Assembly (NCBI GenBank): GCA_947497895.1
Contig: CANMIL010000020.1
Coordinates: 1-39,420 of the forward strand
Direction of reading: 5' to 3'
From: an uncultured Tenacibaculum sp.
GTDB taxonomy: Bacteria > Bacteroidota > Bacteroidia > Flavobacteriales > Flavobacteriaceae
Length of the DNA: 39,420 nt
Part shown: piece by piece, positions 25,700 to 35,600 of the stretch
Layout of the letters: every line of letters starts with the position of its first letter
Numbering within the stretch: position 1 is the first letter of the stretch
Made by a program: the position numbers and the translations under genes
The notes under the pieces: generated by a model
Database searches by the model: none
Told to the model about the DNA's origin: nothing
What the model saw: only the letters and a program-made list of their open reading frames with translations

Positions 25700-25731
25700 A
25701 TTGTAATATTTTAATTATGATTTTTCATTCA

Positions 25732-25746
25732 TGGCAGGGGCTGCCA
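25732..25746 (-). promoter_or_regulatory. GC-rich hairpin in the putative 5' leader
   Basis: TGGCAG and CTGCCA form a perfect 6-bp stem with a 3-nt loop, 33-47 nt upstream of the ATG. It is the most GC-rich spot in an AT-rich leader. It would be transcribed just ahead of the start codon, so it could affect translation or mRNA stability. There is no T-run after it on the minus strand, so it is not a terminator. Confidence 0.4.
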
Positions 25747-25852
25747 ATTCATTAAACTAGATAATAATGCGGTAAGTTGTCGTTTTCTTAGTTGAAAGGT
25801 TCAAATAAAACGTTAAAACACTGAATACATAAAGCTTAACAGATTTTAACAT

Positions 25853-25871
25853 TTCGTATAAACTTTACGAA
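25853..25871. promoter_or_regulatory. candidate operator dyad upstream of the downstream gene
   Basis: TTCGTA and TACGAA are perfect 6-bp inverted arms with a 7-nt spacer, 154-172 nt upstream of the ATG. Size and position would suit a dimeric regulator near a promoter. No regulator is encoded in the window, so this is a weak candidate. Confidence 0.25.
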
Positions 25872-26017
25872 TGCATAAAATTATCTCTAGTTTTTCAATT
25901 TATTTTCAGAAATAAACATGAAGTCTAGGTTCGAATAATGGATAAACAATGGTAAATGGATAAGTAATTTACGTGGTTTTGGGGGTATCTTTTAGGTTTC
26001 ATAATTTTGATAATTGT

Positions 26018-26040
26018 CCTAATTAATTCATTCAATTAGG
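26018..26040. repeat. perfect 7-bp inverted repeat
   Basis: CCTAATT (26018-26024) and AATTAGG (26034-26040) are perfect inverted copies around a 9-nt spacer. AT-rich dyads occur by chance in such DNA, so significance is limited. Confidence 0.35.
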
Positions 26041-26087
26041 GAATTGGAATATCATTTTATCTTAAATTATGTAGTAGATATGTTATT

Positions 26088-26134
26088 AATTGATTGAAGG
26101 CGAAAATATCGTTTAGCTTTATCTTCAATTAATT
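26088..26134. repeat. imperfect 12-bp inverted repeat
   Basis: AATTGATTGAAG (26088-26099) faces CTTCAATTAATT (26123-26134) with one mismatch in 12 and a 23-nt spacer. It could form a stem-loop or a regulator site. The function is unknown. Confidence 0.5.
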
Positions 26135-26219
26135 TAAGTCGAAGATAGTAAATTTTAACATAATTTCACAATCAAAAATCACACTAATTTTTTAAAAACC
26201 AATAAATTAAACAAAATTC

Positions 26220-26260
26220 AATCAAAAAACCATGCTCGTTATAAGCATGTTTTTTTGATT
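26220..26260 (-). terminator. bidirectional Rho-independent terminator after the upstream gene
   Basis: The stem CATGCT (26231-26236) pairs with AGCATG (26244-26249) around a 7-nt loop. The A-tract/T-tract arms AATCAAAAAA and TTTTTTGATT extend the symmetry. On the minus strand it lies about 70 nt past the stop at 26329 and ends in a T-run. The arms are symmetric, so it could act in both directions. It suggests the two giant genes are not one simple operon. Confidence 0.85.
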
Positions 26261-26328
26261 AAAGCTTGATTAAACTAACATTTAAAGCTATAAATGCCTT
26301 TTATATTGTAGTAACATTCTAAATCGGA

Positions 26329-26634
26329 TTATTTTCTATTAATATAAATCCAACCCGTCTTGGCCTCTGCCCCTGTACCTAAATCCAATACATAGTAATA
26401 GGTTCCTGATGGTAATTGCTCACCTACTTGAACATTCAAACGTCCTGTGGATTCTCCAGTCCAGCTGTTATCATACCTATTCTTGCTGTACACTAGATTA
26501 CCCCAACGGTTATAAACCTCTAATCGATTGTTCTTGTACATCTCATTTCCAATACAAGAAATCACAAACGTATCATTATGTCCATCGCCATTTGGTGTAA
26601 ACTCATTATAAACTGTTAAACATGGCTCTGTATC
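26329..26634 (-). other. T9SS type B (gliding motility-associated) C-terminal sorting domain
   Basis: The final 101 residues start DTEPCLTVYNEFTPNGDGHN and contain DTFVISCIGNEMYKNNRLEV, YNRWGNLVYSKNRYDNSW, GEQLPSGTYYYVLDLG and KTGWIYINRK. The FTPNGDG(x)ND, VYNRWGNLVY, LPSGTYYYvLdLg and Gwiyi.R landmarks are the type B CTD signature (CHU_C/gliding-motility C-terminal family). This domain directs the protein through the outer-membrane T9SS. Type B cargo often uses a SprF/PorP-like partner, none of which is in the window. Confidence 0.97.
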
Positions 26635-29600
26635 TGGATCTAAATAATCAGGAGTTCCATCTTCATCGGTATCTAAGGCGTCATCTGGAGCTCCATCTCC
26701 GTTATCATCAGCATGTTCATCGATAGTATCAATACCATCACCATCATCATCAGTATCTAAATAATCTGGAATACCATCGCCATCGGTATCATCATTTGTT
26801 GGATCACCATCACCGTTAAGGTCTTCTTCTGAAGTTAAAATTCCATCTCCATCATCATCCACATCTTGATAATCAGCTGTACCATCACCATCTTCGTCTG
26901 GAGTATCTGGCACATCTCCTCCATTATCTGGATCTACTGCATCCATCATACCATCACCATCAGTGTCAGTTGTATTATCAAGCATTCCATCGCCATCACT
27001 ATCTAATGATGTATCGCTTCCTCCTTCTTGAAGATCAGACATGCCATCACCATCACTATCTAGATCTTGATAATCTGGTGCTCCATCTGAATCTGTATCT
27101 GGAATATCAGGAGAATTACCTCCATTATCTGGATCTACCGAATCTGGCATACCATCACCATCGGTATCAGTCGTATCATCAATTTTACCATCATTATCAG
27201 CATCTAAATTAGAATCAGAACCACTCTCTACTAAATCTGAGATTCCGTCATTGTCTGAATCTAGATCTTGGAAATCTGGTCGACCATCACCATCAGTATC
27301 TACTGGATCTGTACTTCCGCCAGCGGCGATATCAGTATCATCATTGTCGGCTGTATCTACGATACCATCGTTATCAGCATCCGTCGTACTATCTAACATT
27401 CCATCTCCGTCAGCATCCACAACATCCGCATCTTGTCCACTTTCTATAAGATCTGAAATACCATCTCCATCACTATCTAAGTCTAAGTGATCTGGAATAC
27501 CATCGCCATCAGTATCTCTGTTTGGATCACCATCTTGTTCTACACTATCTAAGATTCCATCATTGTCATCATCTAAGTCGTCAATATCTGGAATGCCATC
27601 GCCATCGGTATCTGTTGATTCAGCATCTCCGAATCCATCTAACCCATCTACTGAATCCGCGATACCATCACCATCAGTATCCGTTTGATCATCAATTACA
27701 CCATCACCATCTGCATCAAGATCACCTGGTAAATCTGGATTATTTGGTTCCTCAACATCAGGAATTCCATCGCCGTCTTCATCTGGTAAGTTGTTACCAT
27801 CTACTAAATCTCCAGTATCAATTTGACCATCATAGTCATCATCAGTTCCTCCTGCTTCTACAACATCATTGATTCCATCTCCATCACTATCTAAGTCTTG
27901 GTAATCTGGAATACCATCACCATCGCTGTCTATTCCTGTTGATGATGTTCCTCCGTTATCTGGGTCTACTGAATCTGGAAGTCCATCACCATCTGTATCG
28001 GTTTGATCATCAATCACTCCATCATTATCTGCATCTAAACTAGGATCTCCTCCACCTTCTACTAAGTCTGAGATTCCATCATTGTCACTATCGGTATCTA
28101 AATAATCTGGTGTTCCGTCTCCATCAGTATCTGTTGGATTCGTTGGATCAGTACCAACCTCTTCACTAGTTGGAATACCATCGCCATCATCATCTATATC
28201 TAATACATCTGGAATACCATCACCATCTGAATCATCTGGTCCATTTCCATCGCCATCCGCATCGTATTCTGATCCATTACTAATTCCATCACCATCACAA
28301 TCACCTGTAGCTATTGCAAATGGATTCGGGATACATGGATCCGTTGGGTTTGGATCAATCACATCACAAACACCATCACCATCACTATCTAATCCATTTG
28401 GATTACATGGATCGGTTGGGTCTGGATCAATCGTATCACATACACCATCATTATCGATATCCGTAGCATTTGGTATACATGGATCGGTTGGATCGGGGTC
28501 TACTGTATCACAAATACCATCACCATCTGCATCCGTGTTATCTGGTACACATGGATCGGTTGGATCGGGATCTACCGTGTCACATACGCCATCATTATCC
28601 TCATCATTACTATTTGGATTACATGGATCATTTGGATCTGGATCAATCGTATCACAGATTCCATCTCCATCTGCATCTGCACTATCTGGACTACATGGGT
28701 CTGTTACATCTGGATCAACCGTGTCACATACACCATCGCCATCTTCATCTGCACTATTTGGATTACATGGATCATTTGGATCTGGGTCTACCGTATCACA
28801 TACACCATCGCCATCTGCATCCGTATTATTTGGTATACATGGATCGGTTGGATCTGGATCTACTGTATCACATACACCATCATTATCCTCATCATTACTA
28901 TTTGGATTGCATGGATCAGCTGGATCTGGATCCACCGTATCACAGATTCCATCATTATCTGTATCCGTATTGTTTGGTACACATGGATCTGTTGGATCTG
29001 GATCTACAGTATCACAAACGCCATCACCATCCTCATCATTACTATTTGGATTACATGGATCGGCTGGATCTGGGTCGATCGTATCACAGATTCCATCGCC
29101 ATCTGCATCTGCACTATCTGGGTTACATGGGTCTGTTACATCAGGATCTACTGTGTCACATACGCCATCATTATCTTCATCACTACTATTTGGATTACAT
29201 GGATCGGCTGGGTCTGGATCTATTGTATCACAAACACCATCACCATCTGCATCCGTATTATCTGGACTACATGGATCATTTGGATCGGGATCTACCGTAT
29301 CACAAACACCATCACCATCACTATCTGTTCCATTTGGTACACATGCATCATTTGGATCAGGATCTTCTGCATCACAAATACCATCGCCATCTGCATCTTG
29401 TGCTCCCATTGGGCATGGATCGGTTACATCTGGATCTACGGTATCACAAATACCATCACCATCTACATCTGTTCCATTTGGTATACATGGATCTGTTGGA
29501 TTCGGGTCAATTGCATCACATACACCGTCTCCATCTGTATCTGCTCCATTTGGACTACATGGATCCGTTGGTCCTGGATCTACTGTATCACATACGCCAT

Positions 29601-32600
29601 CGCCATCTGTATCTAATGCATTAGGATCACATGGCTCATTTGGATCGGGATCAATCGTATCACAGATGCCGTCTCCATCTGCATCCGTTGCATCTGGGAT
29701 ACATGGATCGGTTGGATTTGGATCAATCGCATCACAATAACCATCGCCATCCTCATCTGCACTATCTGGATTACATGGATTGTTTGGATCGGGATCAATC
29801 GTATCACAGATTCCATCGCCATCTGCATCTGTTGCATCTGGGATACATGGATCCGTTGGATTTGGATCAATCACATCACAATAACCATCGCCATCTTCAT
29901 CTGCACTATCTGGATTACATGGATTGTTTGGATCGGGATCAATCGTATCACAAATTCCATCGCCATCTGCATCCGTATTGTTTGGTATACATGGATCTGT
30001 TGGATTCGGATCTATACTATCACAATAACCATCTCCATCTTCATCGTTACCATTTGGTACACATGGATCTGTTGGATCGGGGTCTATTGTATCACAAACT
30101 CCGTCATTATCTGCATCAGTGTTGTTTGGTATACATGGATCAGTTACATCTGGATCCACTGCATCACAAACACCATCACCATCTTCATCACTTCCATTGG
30201 GTACACATGGATCCGTTGGGTTTGGATCAACACTATCACATACGCCATCGCCGTCTGTATCGGTAGCATCTGGTATACATGGATCGGTTGGGTTTGGATC
30301 TACTGCATCACAAACTCCGTCACCATCCTCATCATGTCCATTTGGATTACATGGATCATTTGGATCTGGGTCTACACTATCACATACGCCATCATTATCT
30401 GCATCCGTTGCATTAGGTACACATGGATCTGTTGGGTTTGGATCTATAGTATCACATACACCATCGCCATCACTGTCTAAATCGTTTGGACCACATGGAT
30501 CCGTTACATCAGGATCTATTGCATCACAGATGCCGTCGCCATCTACATCAGTAGCATCTGGACTACATGGATCAGTTGGATCAGGGTCTACCGCATCACA
30601 AATACCATCGCCATCAGTATCTGCACTAGTTGGGTTACATGGATCATTTGGATCAGGATCTACTGCATCACAAACGCCATCGCCATCTGCATCTGTATTA
30701 TTTGGAATACATGGATCAGTTGGATTCGGATCTACTGTATCACATACGCCATCGTTATCTGTATCTGCATTGTTTGGATTACATGGATCATTCGGATCGG
30801 GATCTACCGTATCACATACTCCATCATTATCTGCATCTGTGCTATCTGGACTACATGGATCAGTTGGATCGGGATCTACCGTATCACAAACGCCATCACC
30901 ATCTGCATCCGTATTGTCTGGGCTACATGGATCATTTGGATCGGGATCTACCGTATCACAAACGCCATCGCCATCTGCATCTGTACTATCTGGGCTACAT
31001 GGATCAGTTGGATCAGGATCTACCGTATCACAAACACCATCACCATCTGCATCTGTATTGTCTGGATTACATGGATCGTTTGGATCTGGGTCTACCGTAT
31101 CACAAACGCCATCATTATCTGAATCTACATTGTTTGGATTACATGGATCATTTGGATCAGGATCTACCGTATCACAAACGCCATCACCATCTGCATCTGT
31201 ATTGTCTGGCACACATGGATCATTGGGATCAGGATCTACCGTATCACAAACGCCATCATTATCCGAATCTATATTCTTTGGATTACATGGATCATTTGGA
31301 TCTGGGTCTACCGTATCACAAACGCCATCACCATCTGCATCCATATTGTCTGGGTTACATGGATCATTTGGATCGGGATCTATTGCATCACAAACGCCAT
31401 CGCCATCACTATCGGTAGCATCTGGTAAACATGGATCATTCACATCATTGTCTGTGATTGTTCCTTCTCCTTCTAAATCCGTCATCGTTATGTTTCTTCC
31501 TAAAGCAGTTTGAACATTACTTAAGTTTACGCTGAATGTCTCATCTACTTCATAAACATTATTATTTATTGTCGTTACTGGAATCGTAACTGTGGTACTT
31601 CCAGCTGGTATTGTATAGCTAATACCCGATTGCCCAACATAGTCCGTTCCGTTTAACGCTGTATTATCAGCTGTACTAGCTTCAAACGTTATATCACAAG
31701 TAATTGCTTGACTTAACATCACTGTAAAATTACCTACTGCCCCTTCAACAATTGTAATATCATCAATACTAATAGTTGGAACAGCATTTACAACGACTGT
31801 GTATGTATACGAATTTCCAACACAGCCATCTGCACTCGTTGGTGTAATCGTATAAGTAACCGTTTGATCTGCATTACTCGTATTCACCAAAGTATCAGTG
31901 ATACTTGTTGAGTTCGAAATTGTTGTTGTTTCTCCCGTGACATTCACATTATCAACTGCATTCCAACTAAAAGTCACCCCTGTTAGATTGACATCACTTG
32001 TTAAATCATGATTCAACGAAACATCACTACAAACTGTCTCTGTTGGTGCTGTTGCTACAAACGGTTCTGGATTTACAGTTACCGTGTAGGTATATGAACT
32101 TCCAACACAACCATCAACATTTGTTGGTGTTATTGTGTATACTACTGTTTGAACTGAACCACTGATGTTAGTTAAGGTATCGGTAATACTTGTTGCTGTT
32201 GAAGCAGTTGTCGTTTCGCCTGTTACGTTTGCATTGTCTGCTGCACTCCAACTAAAGGTTGCTCCTACTAAATTAACATCACCTGTTAAATCATGGTTCA
32301 ATGCTACATCACTACAAACGGTGTCTGTTGGTGCTGCTGAAACAAATGGTTCTGGATTTACGGTTACCGTGTAGGTATATGAATCTCCAGCACAACCATC
32401 TGTACTTGTTGGCGTAATTGTATAAACTACTGTTTGAACTGAGCCACTTGTATTGGTTAAAGTATCGGTAATACTTGTTGCCGTTGAAGCAGTTGTGGTT
32501 TCTCCTGTTACATTTGCATTATCCACTGTACTCCAACTAAAGGTTGCTCCTGCTAAATTAACATCTCCTGTTAAGTCATGATTCAAGGCTACATCACTAC

Positions 32601-35600
32601 AAACGGTGTCTGTTGGTGCTGTCGCTACAAATGGTTCTGGATTTACTGTTACTGTATAGGTATATGAATCACCTTCACAACCATCCGCACTTGTTGGAGT
32701 AACTGTGTACACTACTGTTTGAACTGAACCACTTGTATTAGTTAAGGTATCGGTAATACTTGTTGCTGTAGAAGCAGTTGTAGTTTCACCAGTAACATTT
32801 GCATTGTCTGCTGCACTCCAACTAAAGGTTGCTCCTGCTAGATCTACATCTGACGTTAAATCATGGTTCAATGCTACATCACTACATACTGTCTCTGTTG
32901 GTTCTGCCGAAACAAATGGTTCTGGGTTTACCGTTACCGTGTAGGTATATGAATCTCCTGTACAACCATCTGCACTTGCTGGTGTAATTGTATAAACTAC
33001 TGTTTGAACTAAGCCACTGGTATTAGTTAAAGTATCGATAATACTTGTTGCTGTGGATGTGCTTGTTGTTTCGCCTGTTACGTTTGCATTGTCTGCTGCA
33101 CTCCAACTAAAGGTTGCTCCTGCAAGATTTACATCTGAGGTCAAATCATGAGTCAAGGCTATATTACTACATACCGTATCTGTTGGTGCCGCTGAAACAA
33201 ATGGTTCTGGATTTACTGTTACTGTGTACGTATATGAATTTCCTGCACAGCCATCCGCACTTGTTGGTGTTATTGTATACACTACTGTTTGAACTGAGCC
33301 ACTTGTATTGGTTAAGGTATCAGTAATACTTGTTGCTGTGGAAGCACTTGTAGTTTCACCTGTTACGTTTGCATTGTCTGCTGCACTCCAACTAAACGTT
33401 ACTCCTACTAAATTCACATCTCCTGTTAAGTCATGGCTTAACGCTATATCACTACATACTGTGTCTGTTGGTGCTGCCGAAACAAATGGTTCAGGATTTA
33501 CGGTTACTGTATACGTATATGAATCTCCTGCACAGCCATCTGCACTTGTTGGTGTTATTATATATACTACTGTTTGAACCGATCCACTTGTATTAGTTAA
33601 GGTATCTGTGATACTAGTCGCGGTTGATGCACTTGTCGTTTCTCCTGTGACATTTGCATTGTCTGCTGCACTCCAACTAAAGGTTGCTCCCGCTAAATTA
33701 ACATCTCCTGTTAAGTCATGACTTAACGCTACATCACTACAAACTGTCTCTGTTGGTGCTGTCGCTACAAATGGTTCTGGGTTTACGGTTACTGTGTAAG
33801 TAAACGGATCTCCAACACAACCATTAACACTCGTTGGTGTAATGGTATACACTACAGTCTGCACTGAACCACTTGTATTGGTTAAGGTATCCGTAATATT
33901 TGTTGCTGTAGATGTACTCGTTGTTTCTCCTGTGACATTTGCATTGTCTGCTGCACTCCAACTAAAGGTTCCTCCCACTAAGTTCACATCTCCTGTTAAA
34001 TCATGGTTCAATGCTACATCACTACATACTGTTTCTGTTGGTGAGCTTGAAGCAAATGACTCTGGATTTATCGTTACCGTATACGTATATGAATCTCCAA
34101 CACAACCATCTACACTTGTTGGTGTTATTGTGTACACTACTGTTTGAGTAGATCCACTTGTGTTGGTTAAGGTATCGGTAATACTGCTCGCTGTGGAAGC
34201 AGTTGTCGTTTCGCCTGTTACGTTTGCATTGTCTGCCGCACTCCAACTAAAGGTTGCTCCTGTCAAATTAACATCACCTGTTAAATCATGGCTCAACGCT
34301 ACATCACTACAAACCGTGTCTGTTGGTGCTGTCGCAACAAATGGTTCTGGATTTACCGTTACTGTATAGGTATATGAATCTCCAACACAGCCATCTGTAC
34401 TTGTTGGTGTTATTGTATACACTACCGTTTGAACTGAACCACTGGTATTAGTTAAGGTATCGGTAATACTGGTCGCTGTAGAAGCAGTTGTAGTTTCTCC
34501 TGTGACATTTGCATTGTCTGCTGCGCTCCAACTAAAGGTTGCTCCTGCTAGATCTACATCACCTGTTAAATCATGGTTCAACGCTACATCACTACATACT
34601 GTAGCTGTTGGCGCTACCGCTACAAATGGTTCTGGATTTACTGTTACCATGTAGGTATATGAATCTCCTGTACATCCATCTGCACTTGTTGGGGTTATAG
34701 TATACACTACTGTTTGAACTGAACCACTTGTGTTGGTTAAGCTATCGGTAATACTTGTTGCTGTAGATCCACTTGTAGTTTCACCTGTGACATTCGCATT
34801 GTCTGCTGCACTCCAACTAAACGTTGCTCCTACTAAATTAACATCACCTGTTAAGTCATGATTCAACGCTACATCACTACAAACCGTGTCTGTTGGTGCT
34901 GCCGAAACAAATGGTTCTGGATTTACTGTTACCGTATACGTATATGAATCTCCAGCACAGCCATCTGCACTTGTTGGTGTAATTGTATATACTACAGTTT
35001 GAACTGAGCCACTTGTATTAGTTAAGGTATCGGTAATACTTGTTGCGGTTGAAGCGCTTGTGGTTTCTCCTGTTATGTTTACATTGTCTGCTGCAATCCA
35101 ACTAAAGGTCGTTCCTGCTAAATTAACATCGCCTGTTAAATCATGATTCAACGCTACATCACTACAAACCGTGTCTGTTGGCGCTGTTGCTACAAATGGT
35201 TCTGGGTTTACCGTTACCGTGTAGGTATATGAATCTCCTGCACATCCATTCGAACCTGTTGGTGTTATTGTATATACCACTGTTTGAACTGAGCCACTTG
35301 TATTAGTTAAGGTATCTGTGATACTTATCGCAGTTGATGCGCTTGTTGTTTCACCAGTAACATTTGTATTGTCTGCTGCACTCCAACTAAAGGTTGCTCC
35401 TGCAAGATTTACATCTGAGGTCAAATCATGGTTCAACGCTACATCACTACAAACGGTGTCCGTAGGTGCTGCTGAAACAAATGGTTCTGGATTTACGGTT
35501 ACCGTGTAGGTATATGAATCTCCTGTACAACCATCTGCACTTGTTGGTGTTATTGTGTACACCACTGTTTGAACCGAACCACTTGTGTTGGTTAAGGTAT

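Larger units (their letters stand above)
5330..24540 (-). repeat. 23 recurrent Asp-rich TSP3/EF-hand-like linkers
   Basis: A linker of roughly 100-110 residues recurs between inserted domains. Its parts in order are: a TSP3 loop with LDLDSDGDGCSDSVEAGNT; a spacer ending NYNTG; an EF-hand-like loop DANNNGLLDQFEDGTTG; an aromatic stretch such as NINYTSTYNQYA; a Cys (VCADTDGDG); and a closing DIDDDNDG loop. The EF-hand-like loops centre near 24370, 23500, 22690, 21765, 20855, 20045, 19135, 18275, 17465, 16555, 15745, 14785, 13975, 13070, 12130, 11320, 10430, 9620, 8715, 7965, 7150, 6295 and 5490. Spacing is about 750-960 bp and depends only on the inserted domain. Acidic residues at EF-hand positions suggest Ca2+-dependent rigidification. 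The copy near 14785 is divergent, with LLDVYENGTSG instead of LLDQFEDGTTG. Confidence 0.88.
25700..26328. other. intergenic region between the two giant genes
   Basis: This 629-bp AT-rich stretch holds no credible gene on either strand. It contains a bidirectional terminator (26220-26260), three further dyads (26088-26134, 26018-26040, 25853-25871) and a GC-rich hairpin (25732-25746) before the downstream ATG. I found no exact TAnnTTTG Bacteroidota -7 box on the minus strand. Transcription of the downstream gene therefore probably starts in this region but cannot be placed. Confidence 0.8.

Noticed and set aside
25458..25706. Plus-strand frame of 82 codons near the start of the downstream gene
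   Set aside because: It is fully antisense to the signal peptide and DUF4347 coding region, which has a clear start, signal sequence and domain. The translation has no recognisable features.
25802..25809. TTTATTTG on the minus strand as a Bacteroidota -7 promoter box
   Set aside because: It differs from TAnnTTTG at one position and has no TTG at a suitable distance upstream. In such AT-rich DNA a match of this quality is expected by chance.
28336..31431. CRISPR-like array of regular repeats
   Set aside because: There are no unique spacers: the 72-bp repeats are contiguous, codon-phased and translate into TSP3-like units within a continuous gene. The 285-bp arrays fail in the same way.
28470..31513. 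Long plus-strand frames of up to about 460 codons rich in Ser/Pro/Gly or His/Leu/Tyr
   Set aside because: They are antisense to the 72-bp TSP3-like repeats. Because the period is a multiple of three, every frame without a stop in one unit stays open across the array. The low-complexity translations have no domain logic.
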